Source: Aquabacterium commune
Lineage (GTDB): Bacteria; Pseudomonadota; Gammaproteobacteria; Burkholderiales; Burkholderiaceae_C
Assembly: GCF_004362855.1 (NCBI RefSeq)
Contig: NZ_SNXW01000002.1
Location: forward strand, 372,001 to 436,000
Reading direction: 5' to 3'
DNA: 64,000 bases
Below the pieces are notes generated by a model. The model did no database searches, was not told the origin of the DNA, and saw only the letters and a list, made by a program, of their open reading frames with translations. The position numbers were made by a program, and so were the translations under genes. Shown in pieces: positions 46,445-56,912 of the stretch. Numbering within the stretch: position 1 is the stretch's first letter; each line of letters starts with the position of its first letter.

Positions 46445-47569
46445 ATGAAACTCTTCCGTTTGTGCTCCGATCAGGTCCAGCCGCAGCACCCCTTGCCCTG
46501 GAATGTTTACAACGACAGCGGCCAGCTGCTGCTGAACCGCGGCTACATGCTGCAAGACATCGCCCAGTTGGACGCCCTCATGGCGCGCGGCGTGTACGTC
46601 GATCAACTCGACCACGAAGCCCAGCAGCAAGACGCGGCGCGCCAGGCCCGGCGCCGGGACGCGGTCACGCTGTGGGAATCGCTGCACCAGCGCATGGCCC
46701 AGTTGCTGACCCAGCCCGCCGACGCCACCGCCTTCCGCCAGACCATGGACGAGGCCTGTGAGGACATCCGCCACGCGCTGGCGCACCGCCAGGAAGCCAG
46801 CCTGTTCGAGCTGCTGCACACCGACGACCCGGCAAGCTATGCCGTGTCCCACTCGGTGCAGACGGCCTTCGTGGCCAACCTCATCGGCCAGCGCATGGGC
46901 TGGAGCGAGACCGACTGCGACACCCTCAGCCAGGCCGCCCTGACCATGAACCTGGGCATGCTGCCGCTGCAGTCCACCCTGGCCCTGCAACTGACGCCGC
47001 TGAGCCCACAGCAACGCCAGGCGGTGCACGACCACGGCGCCGTGGGTCGGCGCGCACTGGAAGCCCGCGGCGTGACCGATGTGGATTGGCTGCACGCGGT
47101 CGAGCACCACCACGTCACCCCCGACGGCGGCCCGCTGCCCGCCACGCACGCCGACAGTGGCGAGCTGGCCTGCATGCTGCACTACGCCGATGTCTATCTG
47201 GCCAAGATCAGCGCCCGCGCTTCACGCCCGGCCATGCCCTCGCACACCGCGGCGCGCTCGCTGTTCGTGCATGCCGACGGTGCCCGCAATCCCTACGTCT
47301 CGGCCTTGATCAAGGAGATCGGCGTGTACCCGCCGGGCTCCTGCGTGCGCCTGGCCAACGGTGAAATCGGCATCGTGGTGCGCCGCGGCGAGGCCGCCCA
47401 CCTGCCCGAAGTGCACAGCCTCATCAACGCCAACGGCCAGCCCATGCCGCAGGCCGTGCCGCGCGACACGGCGCAAACCGCTCACAAAGTCACCGAGGCG
47501 CTGCCGCGTGGCCGCCTCAGCCAGCGTCTCAACCGCCGCGCCCTGTTCGCTCAGCCCGCAGCAGCCTGA
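46445..47569 (+). CDS. HD-GYP-like protein with degenerate catalytic motif
   Basis: The 374-residue product (start [10 protein letters not shown]) has a leading region (about residues 1-120) and an HD-GYP-like domain. The first helix [17 protein letters not shown] keeps the conserved His. In place of the catalytic HD there is MN (AALTMNLGM near residue 168), and GYP is replaced by GGPLP with HHH instead of HHE (near residues 221-230). [10 protein letters not shown] near residue 250 is conserved. It is probably not an active cyclic-di-GMP phosphodiesterase and may bind a ligand or partner. A start 81 bases upstream lies inside the miaB-terminator hairpin and was not used. Its last 19 bases overlap the 3' end of bioF. 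Confidence 0.72.
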   Translation: MKLFRLCSDQVQPQHPLPWNVYNDSGQLLLNRGYMLQDIAQLDALMARGVYVDQLDHEAQQQDAARQARRRDAVTLWESLHQRMAQLLTQPADATAFRQTMDEACEDIRHALAHRQEASLFELLHTDDPASYAVSHSVQTAFVANLIGQRMGWSETDCDTLSQAALTMNLGMLPLQSTLALQLTPLSPQQRQAVHDHGAVGRRALEARGVTDVDWLHAVEHHHVTPDGGPLPATHADSGELACMLHYADVYLAKISARASRPAMPSHTAARSLFVHADGARNPYVSALIKEIGVYPPGSCVRLANGEIGIVVRRGEAAHLPEVHSLINANGQPMPQAVPRDTAQTAHKVTEALPRGRLSQRLNRRALFAQPAAA

Positions 47570-48786
47570 GCCAAAGCGGCCACCAGCCGGTCGATCTGGC
47601 CGAGCGTGTGCGCCGCCGACAGCGAAATGCGCAGCCGCGCCGTGCCTTCGGGCACCGTGGGTGGGCGGATGGCCGGCACCCACACGCCCTGCGCATCGAG
47701 TGCCGCCATCACCTGCATGGCATCGGCATTGCTGCCAATGACCAGGGGCTGGATGGCCGTCTCGGAAGGCATCAAGGTCCAGGGCAGGCGCGCCGCTTCA
47801 ACGCCCTCGCGCAAGCGCTGACGCAGCGTCTGCAGGTGGGCGCGGCGTTGCGGCTCGTCCTGCATCACGCGCAGCGCAGCGCGCAGCGATTCCGCCACCA
47901 CCGCCGGCGCGGCCGTGGCGAACATGTAGGTGCGCGCCTTCTGCATCACCCACTCGACCATGGCCGGGTGGCCCGCGATGAAGGCCCCCGCCACACCCGC
48001 GGCCTTGCCCAGCGTGGCCATGTGAATCAAGCGGTCCACACGACCTTGCCAGGCCGGCGCAACGCCCGCGCGGCCCGCGATGCCCTGGTGCGACAAGGTG
48101 CCCTCGCCCTGCGCGCCCAGCACGCCGAAGCCATGGGCGTCATCGACCATCAGCCAGGCGTCGTGCCGCTCGCACAAGGCCAACAAGGCCGGCACATCGA
48201 CCACATTGCCGTCCATGCTGAACACCGCATCGGTCACGACGAGCTTGCGCTGGGCCTTGCTGGCTTGCAGGGCCTGCGCCAAGGCGGCCAGGTCGCCGTG
48301 CGGATAGACGTTCAGCTCGGCGCGCGACAGGCGGATGCCATCGATCAGGCAAGCGTGGTTGAGCGCGTCGGAAAACACCGCGTCGCCCCGGCCCACCAGC
48401 GCAGGGATGGCGCCCACATTGGCCGCGTAGCCCGCGTAGAAATACAGTGCGCGCGGCAGACCCACCAGGGCCGCCAACTCGGCCTCCAGAGCCTCGTGCG
48501 CCGGACTGTGGCCGCACACCAGCGGCGAGGCCGTGGCGCCCACCCCGTAGCGGTCGATGGCAGCGTGCGCCGCGGCCATCAGCGCGGGGTGCTGTGACAG
48601 GCCCAGGTAGTCGTTGCTGCCAAAGGACAGGCGCTGCTGCCCGTCGATGAGGTAGGTGGTGCCGCGCAAAGCCTCGTCGTCAGGCCCCAGTTCGGCGGGC
48701 GCGACCGCGGGCGCCACCTGGCGGCGCACGCGCATGCGCTGCGCGGCCTGCCACTGCGCCAGTTCAGGCTCGAAGGAATCTTTCAT
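47551..48786 (-). CDS. bioF: 8-amino-7-oxononanoate synthase
   Basis: The 411-residue alpha-oxoamine synthase has [14 protein letters not shown] near the N-terminus, [17 protein letters not shown], the [15 protein letters not shown] block and the PLP-lysine segment [15 protein letters not shown] near residue 262. It condenses pimeloyl-ACP and alanine in biotin synthesis. bioA and bioD lie at 54.6-56.9 kb, not adjacent; bioB was not found. Confidence 0.95.
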   Translation of the reverse strand: MKDSFEPELAQWQAAQRMRVRRQVAPAVAPAELGPDDEALRGTTYLIDGQQRLSFGSNDYLGLSQHPALMAAAHAAIDRYGVGATASPLVCGHSPAHEALEAELAALVGLPRALYFYAGYAANVGAIPALVGRGDAVFSDALNHACLIDGIRLSRAELNVYPHGDLAALAQALQASKAQRKLVVTDAVFSMDGNVVDVPALLALCERHDAWLMVDDAHGFGVLGAQGEGTLSHQGIAGRAGVAPAWQGRVDRLIHMATLGKAAGVAGAFIAGHPAMVEWVMQKARTYMFATAAPAVVAESLRAALRVMQDEPQRRAHLQTLRQRLREGVEAARLPWTLMPSETAIQPLVIGSNADAMQVMAALDAQGVWVPAIRPPTVPEGTARLRISLSAAHTLGQIDRLVAALAQAAAG

Positions 48787-48848
48787 GCCGCAAGGTTAAC
48801 AGCCATCGTCCACGCACCATCAGCGCCACGGCTCAGCATCTCTGCGTC

Positions 48849-49757
48849 TCAGCGGTTCCAGGCCGCGAACAGGCCCTGGCGCGCGGCATCGGTGATGGCG
48901 GCCACGCCCGGGTGGGTGATGCGCCGCTCCACGGTGATGACATAGAACTCCTCGATGAGGTCGGTGGCCTCGCCCAGCAGCTTGGCACCGTACTCGGCGC
49001 GCACGTCGGCGTCCAGCACCATGGGCGCGATGAACACGCCGTGGCCATGCTGGCCCAGGGCCTTGAGCAAGGCACCGTCGTCGATCTCGCCCACCACCCG
49101 CGGGTTGAGCTGGTGGCGTCCAAGCCACTGCGCCATCCGGCGCCCCAGGGCCGAATCGCTGCCTGGCATCAACAGCGGCGCACCCTCCAGGCAGGCCGGG
49201 AAGGCCTTTGTGTTGAGCCGCGGCAACATCGACTTGGCGGCGTAGAAACCCACCGGCGAGCCCCCCAGGCGGTGGTTGAAGGCGTTCACGCTCAGGCCCG
49301 ATGGCAAGGGCGTGTCGGACAGCACGAGGTCCAGCCGGTGCACGGCCAGTTCGGCCAGCAGGCTGTCGAGCTTCCATTCGCGGCACACCACCTTGAACGG
49401 ATGCGCGCCCGTGAGCGCGGGCTCCAGCAGGCGGCAGGTGACCAACTTCGGCACAGCATCGGCGATGCCCACGCGCAGCTCGATGGGACGCGCCGTGCCG
49501 CGCGGCAGGCGCACCACCTGATCGAGCTCGGCACCGAGATTGAAGATGTCCTGGGCGTAGCTGTAGGCCAGCTCGCCCGTGTCGGTGAGCGCCAGCTTGC
49601 GGCCCTTCTTCTCGAACAAGGGGCGGCCGAAGTGCTCTTCCAGCAGCTGCAATTGCCCGCTGATGGTCTGCGGCGTCAGGTGCAGGTGCTCGCTGGCCTT
49701 GACCACGCCACCCAAGCGCGCCACCGTCCAGAAGTAGTGCAGGTGCTTGTAGTTCAT
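48849..49757 (-). CDS. LysR-family transcriptional activator (NhaR-like)
   Basis: The 302-residue product begins MNYKHLHYFWTVARLGGVVK, the winged helix-turn-helix of LysR regulators, with TPQTISGQLQLLEEHFGRPL as recognition helix. A substrate-binding domain follows. The form of the N-terminus is that usually annotated NhaR (Na+/H+ antiporter regulator). No nhaA is near and the label should be taken as family level. The start is the ATG at 49757; the frame extends 29 codons upstream with no leader value. It is divergent from the Bax1/YccA gene. Confidence 0.85.
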   Translation of the reverse strand: MNYKHLHYFWTVARLGGVVKASEHLHLTPQTISGQLQLLEEHFGRPLFEKKGRKLALTDTGELAYSYAQDIFNLGAELDQVVRLPRGTARPIELRVGIADAVPKLVTCRLLEPALTGAHPFKVVCREWKLDSLLAELAVHRLDLVLSDTPLPSGLSVNAFNHRLGGSPVGFYAAKSMLPRLNTKAFPACLEGAPLLMPGSDSALGRRMAQWLGRHQLNPRVVGEIDDGALLKALGQHGHGVFIAPMVLDADVRAEYGAKLLGEATDLIEEFYVITVERRITHPGVAAITDAARQGLFAAWNR

Positions 49758-49861
49758 ATCGGATTTCCCGAAGCTTAGGTGCGAATCACTCGAATTTACA
49801 CGCAAGTGCATCTTGCCTAAAGTGACAGTGTCTTGAACCCTCATGCCAGAAGGACACCACC

Positions 49862-50560
49862 ATGTCTGACGATTCGATGTCCACCCTGCGTCCCCTGGAC
49901 GCCCACACCCAGCGCGCCCACGGCGTGTCCATCAGCGACAGCAGCCGCAAGGTGCTGCGCAACACCTACGCCCTGCTCGGTCTGACCCTGGCCTTCAGCG
50001 CGCTGGTGGCTGGCACGGCCATGGCGCTGAAATTGCCTGCACCCGGCCTGATCGTCACGCTGGCCGGCTTCTTCGGCCTGATGTTCTGGGTCAACAAAAC
50101 GGCGCACAAGGCGCAAGGCCTGCTGGCCGTGTTCGCCTTCACCGGCTTCCTGGGCTACACCCTGGGCCCCACGCTGAGCGTGGTGCTCGCCCTGCCGCAA
50201 GGCTCGGCCGTGGTCACGCAGGCTCTGGGCACGACGGCGCTGGCCTTCCTGGGCCTGTCGGCGGTGGCCCTGACCACGAAGCGCGACTTCAGCTTCATGG
50301 GCAGCTTCCTGATGATCGGCTCGCTGGTCGCCTTCGCGCTGAGCCTGGGCGCCATCTTCTTCAGCATCCCGGCCCTGAGCCTGGCGGTCTGCGCCCTGGT
50401 CGTCATGCTGATGAGCGGCATGATCCTGTTCGAAACCAGCCGCATCGTCAACGGTGGCGAGACCAACTACATCCTGGCCACCGTCAGCCTGTACCTCTCG
50501 CTCTACAACCTGTTCAGCGCCCTGCTGGCCCTGTTCGGCATGGGTGGCCGCGACGAGTGA
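49862..50560 (+). CDS. Bax inhibitor-1 / YccA-family membrane protein
   Basis: The 232-residue product has seven predicted transmembrane segments and the BI-1 family beginning SSRKVLRNTYALLGLTL, with a late MILFETSRIVNGGETNYI carrying the conserved Asp/Glu-containing loop. YccA modulates FtsH proteolysis in Enterobacteria. The ATG has AGGACACC upstream. Confidence 0.9.
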   Translation: MSDDSMSTLRPLDAHTQRAHGVSISDSSRKVLRNTYALLGLTLAFSALVAGTAMALKLPAPGLIVTLAGFFGLMFWVNKTAHKAQGLLAVFAFTGFLGYTLGPTLSVVLALPQGSAVVTQALGTTALAFLGLSAVALTTKRDFSFMGSFLMIGSLVAFALSLGAIFFSIPALSLAVCALVVMLMSGMILFETSRIVNGGETNYILATVSLYLSLYNLFSALLALFGMGGRDE

Positions 50561-50641
50561 GCCTCTTGCGCAGCAGTGTCAACGTGGCCGAGGTCGCCTC
50601 GCCCGTTGACGCTGATTGCCGCTGGCCGAAAAGCCACGCCA

Positions 50642-53146
50642 TCAGACGGATGAACTCAGATCGGGTTCGCGCCTGTCAGGCCTCGGCTGACGTTGTGGGT
50701 CCAGCCAGTGCAGCAAGGTTCCGAAGAGCTGCTGGGTGTCCAGCGGCTTGCCCAGGTGGGCGTTCATGCCGGCGTCCAGGCAAGCGTCGCGCTCTTCCTG
50801 CAACACGCTGGCGGTCATGGCGATGATGGGCAGCTCAGCGCAGCCCGGCAAGGCGCGGATGTGCCGCGTGGCCGTCAGACCGTCCATGTCGGGCATGTGG
50901 ATGTCCATCAGCAGCAGGTCGAATTTTTGGCTGCGCACCCGCTCCAGGGCCTGCGCACCGGTCTGCACGATCTGCGGGTGGATGTTGGCCATGCCCAGCA
51001 GCTCGTCCACCAGCAGGCGGTTGACGGGGTTGTCATCGGCCAGCAGGATGCGCGCGCCGGCGTGCCGACTGCGCAGCAAAGCCATGGCCTCAACGGGGCT
51101 GGTGGGCGCGGGCATGGCGCCACCCGATGCCGACCTCGCCTTGGCAGACGCGGGGCCCGTGGACTGCCCCCATGCCGCCACACTCGGCTCCGCCTCTTGC
51201 GCCGCGTCCAGCACCAGGGTGCACCAGAACGTGCTGCCCTTGCCTGACTCGCTGCTCACGCCGATCTGCCCACCCATGCGCTCAACCAGGCCACGCGTGA
51301 TGGCCAGGCCCAGGCCTGTGCCACCGAAGCGGCGCGTGGTGGACTCGTCGGCCTGCACAAAGGCATTGAAGAGGCGCGCCAGCTGGTCGGGCGAGATGCC
51401 GATGCCCGTGTCGCGCACCTCGATGTACAGCGTGTGGTGCAAGGGAGCCTCACTGCCGGCAGTCGCACCGGCATGCGGCTTCAGCTGGCGCACCTGCAGC
51501 GTGACCTGCCCCTGATCGGTGAACTTCACCGCATTGCTCAGGAGGTTGATCAACACCTGCGAGACCCGCGTTGCATCGCCACGCACCCGCGCCGGACACC
51601 CCGCAGCGTCGAGCCGCAGACCCAGTCCCTTCTCGGCAGCGCGCACCCCGACCAGGTCGATGGCACGCTGCAGCACCTCGGGCAGGTCGAAATCCTGCGC
51701 CGCGAGCGTGAACATGCCTGCCTCGATCTTGGACAAATCCAGGATGTTGTTGATGATGTCCAGCAGGTGCTCGGTCGCTTGCTGCACCGTGCCCAGACGC
51801 TCGGCCTGTGCGGGCGTGGGCGCATCCTGCTGCAACAGGTAGGTCATGCCCATGATGGCGTTCATGGGCGTGCGGATTTCGTGGCTCATGTTCGCGATGA
51901 ACGCGCTCTTGGCCCGGTTGGCCGCCTCGGCCCGGTCGGCGGCCTGGCGCAACTGCTCGGTGCGCTCACCGATCTTGTCTTCCAGGTGGTCGCGGTAGGC
52001 CGCCAGCTCGGCCAGTCGGGCCTGCAGGTTGCCGTGCAGATCGGCCAGGGCGCCCGAGAGCATGGCCACTTCATCGGGGTGCCGCGTGGGCGCCTCGAAC
52101 GACGCGGGTCGTCCCTCCTGCAAAGCCCGCGCCGTGTCGGCCAGCCTGCGCAAGGGGCGCACGACCTTGCCAGCCAGCCACCAGCTCAGCCACATGAAGG
52201 CCAGTGAGCCCGCCAGGCCGCTCAGCAACAAGCGCCGTTGCAGCGTGTTGACCGGGCCGAACACCCGCGCCGGGTCCTGGCGCAACACCAGGGTCCAGGG
52301 CGCCTGGGCGGCCTGGGCCGACCAGCGCACGGGCGCCAGCGCCGTGAGCTGCTCGCCGATGTCGGGCCAATTCAGCACCCGGCTTTGGCCGTCGGCCCTG
52401 ACCTGCGCCAGGCCGGACGGGGCCATGTTGCGCCCCAACCACCCCGCAGGCCCGACCGACACCTCGCCAGTGGGTGACAGCAGCAGGGTGTGCTTCAGGT
52501 CGGCGTCGGCCGCGGTGAGCGCGTGATGGATGTCGCTGATCCAGCGCCAGTTGAGCATGCCCACCATCACGCCGATGACCTTGCCATCGTTGTCGATGAC
52601 AGGCACGGCGACGTCCACCAGCTGGGCGGGACGGCCATCGGCATCGAGCGGCAGAAAGCGCTTGAGCGCCCCGGCGGGGTGCGGGTTGCCCACCCACACG
52701 CCCCGACTGCCTTGCACGAACCAGGCTTCGCCAGCCACGTTGAGCCCTTCCAGCCGGGCGCCGGTGGCTGTCGTGATCACGCCGCGCGCGTCGGTCAAGG
52801 CCAGCCATTCGAACTCGGGCGAATAGCTGCGGGTGCGCTCCAGCAACAGGCGAAGCGCACCGGGCTCCATCATGCCGCTGACCACCTCGGGCAGAGACGC
52901 CATCTGCTGGACCTGGCTCTGGCGTTCGGCCAGCGCGGCTGAAATCGTTTGTCCCAGCACCGCGGCTTCACGCCGCACCGACGCGTTGACCGCGTCCAGC
53001 AACTGCTCGCGCTGCCCCTGCACCACCCAGAAGGCCAGCACACTGGCGAACAGCACCCCGCTGATCCCCGTGAAAATGGCGAAGCGGGCTCGCACACTGT
53101 GACGAGGGCGCCAGATGCTCGCGCGTGCTGGGGGGGCTTGGGTCAC
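50642..53146 (-). CDS. Hybrid sensor histidine kinase with Cache domain and receiver
   Basis: The 834-residue product has TM1 (about 20-45), a periplasmic double-Cache-like domain (45-305, with [18 protein letters not shown]), TM2 (about 307-328) and HAMP (about 328-375). A coiled coil leads to HisKA with [14 protein letters not shown] near residue 420. HATPase boxes are [13 protein letters not shown] near 535, DTGIGISPD and [22 protein letters not shown]-terminal receiver has [10 protein letters not shown] near 702 and phospho-Asp in [10 protein letters not shown] near 747. No separate output protein or response regulator is adjacent. The start is a GTG at 53146 with weak ribosome-binding signal. 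It is divergent from a sugar-type binding protein gene, which suggests (but does not prove) that the ligand is sensed via that protein. Confidence 0.93.
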   Translation of the reverse strand: MTQAPPARASIWRPRHSVRARFAIFTGISGVLFASVLAFWVVQGQREQLLDAVNASVRREAAVLGQTISAALAERQSQVQQMASLPEVVSGMMEPGALRLLLERTRSYSPEFEWLALTDARGVITTATGARLEGLNVAGEAWFVQGSRGVWVGNPHPAGALKRFLPLDADGRPAQLVDVAVPVIDNDGKVIGVMVGMLNWRWISDIHHALTAADADLKHTLLLSPTGEVSVGPAGWLGRNMAPSGLAQVRADGQSRVLNWPDIGEQLTALAPVRWSAQAAQAPWTLVLRQDPARVFGPVNTLQRRLLLSGLAGSLAFMWLSWWLAGKVVRPLRRLADTARALQEGRPASFEAPTRHPDEVAMLSGALADLHGNLQARLAELAAYRDHLEDKIGERTEQLRQAADRAEAANRAKSAFIANMSHEIRTPMNAIMGMTYLLQQDAPTPAQAERLGTVQQATEHLLDIINNILDLSKIEAGMFTLAAQDFDLPEVLQRAIDLVGVRAAEKGLGLRLDAAGCPARVRGDATRVSQVLINLLSNAVKFTDQGQVTLQVRQLKPHAGATAGSEAPLHHTLYIEVRDTGIGISPDQLARLFNAFVQADESTTRRFGGTGLGLAITRGLVERMGGQIGVSSESGKGSTFWCTLVLDAAQEAEPSVAAWGQSTGPASAKARSASGGAMPAPTSPVEAMALLRSRHAGARILLADDNPVNRLLVDELLGMANIHPQIVQTGAQALERVRSQKFDLLLMDIHMPDMDGLTATRHIRALPGCAELPIIAMTASVLQEERDACLDAGMNAHLGKPLDTQQLFGTLLHWLDPQRQPRPDRREPDLSSSV

Positions 53147-53172
53147 GATGGTCCGTTCTGTCCGATCAATTC

Positions 53173-53201
53173 AGTATTGACACACAATGCCATTGTCGCA
53201 A
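53173..53201. promoter_or_regulatory. Divergent promoter with operator-like palindrome
   Basis: On the minus strand TTGCGA (53201-53196) and AATACT (53178-53173), 17 bp apart, form the kinase promoter. On the plus strand TTGACA (53177-53182) is a perfect -35 for the binding-protein gene, with a weak CAAGAT -10 at 16 bp. The perfect palindrome ACAATG-C-CATTGT (53184-53196) lies in the kinase-promoter spacer, next to the plus -35. A regulator bound here would control both genes. Confidence 0.55.
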
Positions 53202-53290
53202 GATGATGTGCCCGCGCCAAGCTGCAGTTTCAGGCTTGTTTGCCGGTGCATTGGCTGACCCCAGGTTTTTCATTCTGACGCAAGGATGGC

Positions 53291-54643
53291 ATGGCCCCAA
53301 CGCCCGCACATCGCTGTTTGTCCCTGTGCCTCCTGCTCGCACTGAGTGGCCTGAGCCTGCCAGCCCGCGCGGTGGAGCTGGTGGTCGCCACCGTGAACAA
53401 CGGCCACATGCTGACGCTGCAGCGCTTGACGCCCCAGTTCGAGCGCAGCCACCCGGGCGTGCGCGTGAAATGGGTCACGCTCGAAGAGAACGCTTTGCGC
53501 CAGCAGGTCACGCGCGACATCGCCACCCGAGCGGGACAATTCGACGTCATGACCATCGGCGGCTACGAGGCCACGGTCTGGAGCGGCCGTGGCTGGCTCA
53601 AGCCGATCACACCCTCGCGCGGCTACGAGGTCGATGACCTGCTGCCCATGATCCGGCAAGCCCTGTCGCACAAGGAGCAGCTTTACGCCCTGCCCTTTTA
53701 CGGCGAAAGCGTCATGACCCTGGTGCGCACCGACCTGCTGCAGCAAGCCGGCGTCAGCCTGCCGCAGCGCCCCAGCTGGGAGCAGGTGGCGCAGGCCGCG
53801 GCCCGTCTGCACGACCCGGCCAAGGGTGTCTCGGGCATCTGCCTGCGGGGCAAGCCCGGTTGGGGCGAGAACATGCCCCTGATCGGCATCATGGCCAACA
53901 CACACGGCGGCCAGTGGTTCGACATGGGCTGGCGGCCGCAACTCACCACGGCGCCCTGGCGCCAGGCCGTCACGCTCTACAGCGAGCTGCTGCGCAAGCA
54001 CGGGCCGGCGGGCGCCCAGGCCAATGGCTTCAACGAGAACCTGGCGCTGTTCTCGCAAGGGCGCTGTGCGATCTGGGTGGACGCCACCGTGGCTGGCGCC
54101 TTCGTGAACCGGGCCGAGGAGTCCCGCGTGGCGGGCAAGGTCGGCTTCCTGCAGGCGCCGGTGGCCAGCACGCCCAAGGGCGCGCAGTGGTTGTGGACCT
54201 GGGCGCTGGCCATCCCGGCCAGTTCGACCAAGGCAGCGGCGGCCCAGGCTTTCATCGAGTGGGCGACCTCGCGGGAGTACACCGCGCTGGTGGCCCGCAC
54301 CGAGGGCTGGAGCGCCGTGCCTTCCGGCACACGCCGCTCCACCTACGCCAATCCGGCCTTCCGCCAGGCCAACCCGCATGCGGAGGTCGAGTTGACCGCG
54401 CTGGCCGCTGCCGACCAGAACGACCCGACGCTGCCGCGCTCGCCCTACGTGGGCATCCAGTGGGTGGGCATCCCGGAGTTCCAGGCCATCGGGACGGTGG
54501 TCGGCCAGCAGATCAGCACCTTGCTGCAGCCGCAGCCGCCCAAGGTCGAGCAGGTGCTGGCGCAGGCCCAGCAGGCAGTGGAGCGCAAGATGCGCGAGGC
54601 TGGCTACATCAAGGAGGGCGTCAAGGACAGCGCCAAGGACTGA
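53291..54643 (+). CDS. ABC transporter solute-binding protein (sugar/polyol type)
   Basis: The 450-residue product has a signal peptide ending near PARAVE and an extracellular solute-binding family 1 fold: DVMTIGGYEATVWSGRGWL, ALPFYGESVMTLVRTDLLQQ, NGFNENLALFSQGRCAIWVD and AGKVGFLQAPVA. This is the SmoE/mannitol-sorbitol class. The ATG follows AAGGATGG. No permease or ATPase gene adjoins it, so it is an orphan and may feed the divergent sensor kinase. It converges with bioD with no bases between the stop codons. Confidence 0.88.
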   Translation: MAPTPAHRCLSLCLLLALSGLSLPARAVELVVATVNNGHMLTLQRLTPQFERSHPGVRVKWVTLEENALRQQVTRDIATRAGQFDVMTIGGYEATVWSGRGWLKPITPSRGYEVDDLLPMIRQALSHKEQLYALPFYGESVMTLVRTDLLQQAGVSLPQRPSWEQVAQAAARLHDPAKGVSGICLRGKPGWGENMPLIGIMANTHGGQWFDMGWRPQLTTAPWRQAVTLYSELLRKHGPAGAQANGFNENLALFSQGRCAIWVDATVAGAFVNRAEESRVAGKVGFLQAPVASTPKGAQWLWTWALAIPASSTKAAAAQAFIEWATSREYTALVARTEGWSAVPSGTRRSTYANPAFRQANPHAEVELTALAAADQNDPTLPRSPYVGIQWVGIPEFQAIGTVVGQQISTLLQPQPPKVEQVLAQAQQAVERKMREAGYIKEGVKDSAKD

Positions 54644-55399
54644 TCAGGGCCGCGGCCCGGCAGGTGTGCACAGGGGCAGGCGCATCTCGGCACCCAGCAC
54701 AGCCACATCGGCCAGAGGGTCCCACGCGAAGTGGGCCAGCATCGGCGCTTGCAAACGGGCCTGCAGCGTGGCGAGGTTGGCGGCCTGCTCGGGCATGTCG
54801 GCATCGACCACATTGGCCACCCAGCCGGCCAGGCGCAAGCCCCGCGCCAGGATGGCTTCTTGCGTCAGCAAGGCGTGGTTGAGGCAGCCCAGACGCAGGC
54901 CCACCACCAGCACGATGGGCAAAGCGAGGCGCTGGGCCAGGTCGGCGCTGGTCGCCCAGCCATCGTCGCCTGCCGAGGCATCGGCCGGGTCGGGCTCGCA
55001 CAGCGGCACGATGAAGCCACCCGCGCCCTCCACCACGACCGCATCGGCATGCTGGCGCAAGGCGTGGAAGCTCGCTTCGATGTGGGACAGGTCGATGCGC
55101 TGGCCGTCGCGCCGCGCGGCGATGTGCGGCGACAGCGGGTCGGGCATCGCGTACGGGTTGTCGAAGGCGGGCGGCACGGCAAGGCTGGAAGCTGCGCGCA
55201 AGGCAGCCACGTCCTCGTTGAGCCAGTGGCCTGGATGGTTGTCTTGGCCATCCACCCAATCACACCCCGCAGCCACCGGCTTCATGCCGACCACGCGCGC
55301 ATGGCCTGCCTGGCGCAAGGCGTGGATGAGGGCACAGCTCACGCGGGTCTTGCCCACGCCGGTGTCGGTGCCGGTGACGAAGAAGGCGGGATGGGGCAT
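54644..55399 (-). CDS. bioD: Dethiobiotin synthetase
   Basis: This 251-residue enzyme begins MPHPAFFVTGTDTGVGKTRV, with the P-loop GTDTGVGKT, then GMKPVAAGCDW and EGAGGFIVPL near 120. It carboxylates DAPA to dethiobiotin with ATP. The ATG at 55399 is chosen; the frame continues upstream through a repeat, without family value. It is 73 bases downstream of bioA in the same direction. Confidence 0.94.
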   Translation of the reverse strand: MPHPAFFVTGTDTGVGKTRVSCALIHALRQAGHARVVGMKPVAAGCDWVDGQDNHPGHWLNEDVAALRAASSLAVPPAFDNPYAMPDPLSPHIAARRDGQRIDLSHIEASFHALRQHADAVVVEGAGGFIVPLCEPDPADASAGDDGWATSADLAQRLALPIVLVVGLRLGCLNHALLTQEAILARGLRLAGWVANVVDADMPEQAANLATLQARLQAPMLAHFAWDPLADVAVLGAEMRLPLCTPAGPRP

Positions 55400-55425
55400 G
55401 GCGGGCTCGTTCTGGTGAAGCGGCT

Positions 55426-55463
55426 GGGCTGCTGACTGCGGGCTGCTGACTGCGGGCTGCTGA
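55426..55463. repeat. 14-bp tandem repeat between bioA and bioD
   Basis: GGGCTGCTGACTGC occurs at 55426-55439 and 55440-55453 with a third partial copy (GGGCTGCTGA) to 55463. It fills most of the bioA-bioD gap. Unit number may vary by slippage. Confidence 0.8.
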
Positions 55464-55472
55464 ACCGCAGGC

Positions 55473-56885
55473 TCAGGCCATGGGCGCGGTCGCTGCGATC
55501 GCGTCCGGCACCGCGGTGTGCACCGGCAAGGCATCGACCTCGGCCAGCACCGCGTCCAGCACGGTCAACAGGCCGTCGGCGAGGAAGCGCTGGTCGTCCG
55601 GGCTCAGCACATAGGGCGGCATGACGTACAGCGTGTGCCCGATGGGGCGCAGCAGCAAGCCGGCATCGAGCGCGGCGCGGTGCATGCGCTGCGCGAAGGT
55701 GGGCTCGGTGGTGTCGCTGCGGACGTCGATGTCCCAGGCCCAGACCATGCCGATGTGGCGGTGCGCCTTCACGCGCGGGTGGCGGCGCAGCGGCTCGGTC
55801 AGGGCATGGAAATGCGCGGCGGCCTCGCGGTTGCGGGCCAACACGTCGAGGCCTTGGGCGTCGCGCGCGGCGAAGGTGTCGAGCACGGCCAGCGCGGCCC
55901 GGCAGGCCAGCGGGTTGCCGGTGTAGGAGTGCGAGTGCAGGAAGCCATGCACGGTGCGGTCGTCCCAGAAGGCCTGGAAGACGGCATCGGTGGTGAGCAC
56001 GGCCGACAGCGGCATCACACCGCCGGTCAGGCCCTTGCTCAGGCAGATGAAGTCGGGCTTGACGGCCACACCATCGGGTCCGATGGCTTGCTGGTGCGCG
56101 AACAGCGTGCCCGTGCGGCCAAAGCCCACGGCGATCTCGTCGGCGATCCAGTGCACCTGGTGCTGGTCGCACAGGCGTCGCACGGCCACGAGGTAGGCCG
56201 GGTCGTGCATGGCCATGCCGGCCGCGCCCTGCACCAAAGGCTCCAGGATGATGGCCGCGGTTTCGTGCGCGTGTTCGGCCAGGTGGGCGGCCAGCGCGTC
56301 GATGCAATCCTGCAGATGCTGTTCGGGCGACACCCCCGGCGCGGCACGGCGCGGGTCGGGCGAGGGCAGCGTGGCGCTCAGGCGCAGCAGCGGCGCATAG
56401 GCTTCGCGGAACAGCGGGATGTCGGTGACGGAGAGCGCCCCGGCCGTCTCACCGTGGTAGCCGCCTTCCAGCCCGATGAAGCGGTGCTTGCAGCCCAAGC
56501 CGCGGTTGCGCCAGCTGTGCGCGCTCATCTTCAGCGCGATCTCGGTGGCGCTGGCGCCATCGCTGGCGTAAAACGCATGGCCCAGGCCGGTGAGCTGGCC
56601 CAGGCGCTCGGACAACTCGACCACCGGCGGGTGCGTGAGCCCGGCCAGCATGATGTGGTCCACGCGGCCGAGCTGGTCGGTGATCGCCTCGCGGATGGGC
56701 GCGAAGCCGTGGCCGAACAGGTTCACCCACCACGAGCTGACGGCGTCCAGGATGCGGTGGCCGGCGTCGTCCACCAACCAGGGCCCTTCGGCCGAGACGA
56801 TGGCGCGAGGCGGCAGCTGCGCGTGCTGCTTCATCTGCGTGCAAGGGTGCCAGACGGCCTGGCGGCTGCGTTCGGACCAGTTCAT
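55473..56885 (-). CDS. bioA: Adenosylmethionine-8-amino-7-oxononanoate aminotransferase
   Basis: This 470-residue PLP aminotransferase has WHPCTQMKQH, RILDAVSSWWVNLFGHG, the YASDGASATEIALKM segment, DEIAVGFGRTGTLF and the PLP-lysine block CLSKGLTGGVMPLS near residue 279. It makes 7,8-diaminopelargonate using SAM as amino donor. The first biotin gene of the bioA-bioD pair, directly downstream of queD (27 bases). Confidence 0.95.
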   Translation of the reverse strand: MNWSERSRQAVWHPCTQMKQHAQLPPRAIVSAEGPWLVDDAGHRILDAVSSWWVNLFGHGFAPIREAITDQLGRVDHIMLAGLTHPPVVELSERLGQLTGLGHAFYASDGASATEIALKMSAHSWRNRGLGCKHRFIGLEGGYHGETAGALSVTDIPLFREAYAPLLRLSATLPSPDPRRAAPGVSPEQHLQDCIDALAAHLAEHAHETAAIILEPLVQGAAGMAMHDPAYLVAVRRLCDQHQVHWIADEIAVGFGRTGTLFAHQQAIGPDGVAVKPDFICLSKGLTGGVMPLSAVLTTDAVFQAFWDDRTVHGFLHSHSYTGNPLACRAALAVLDTFAARDAQGLDVLARNREAAAHFHALTEPLRRHPRVKAHRHIGMVWAWDIDVRSDTTEPTFAQRMHRAALDAGLLLRPIGHTLYVMPPYVLSPDDQRFLADGLLTVLDAVLAEVDALPVHTAVPDAIAATAPMA

Positions 56886-56912
56886 GGCGGTGCTGAGCGC
56901 TGTGCGCGGCGT

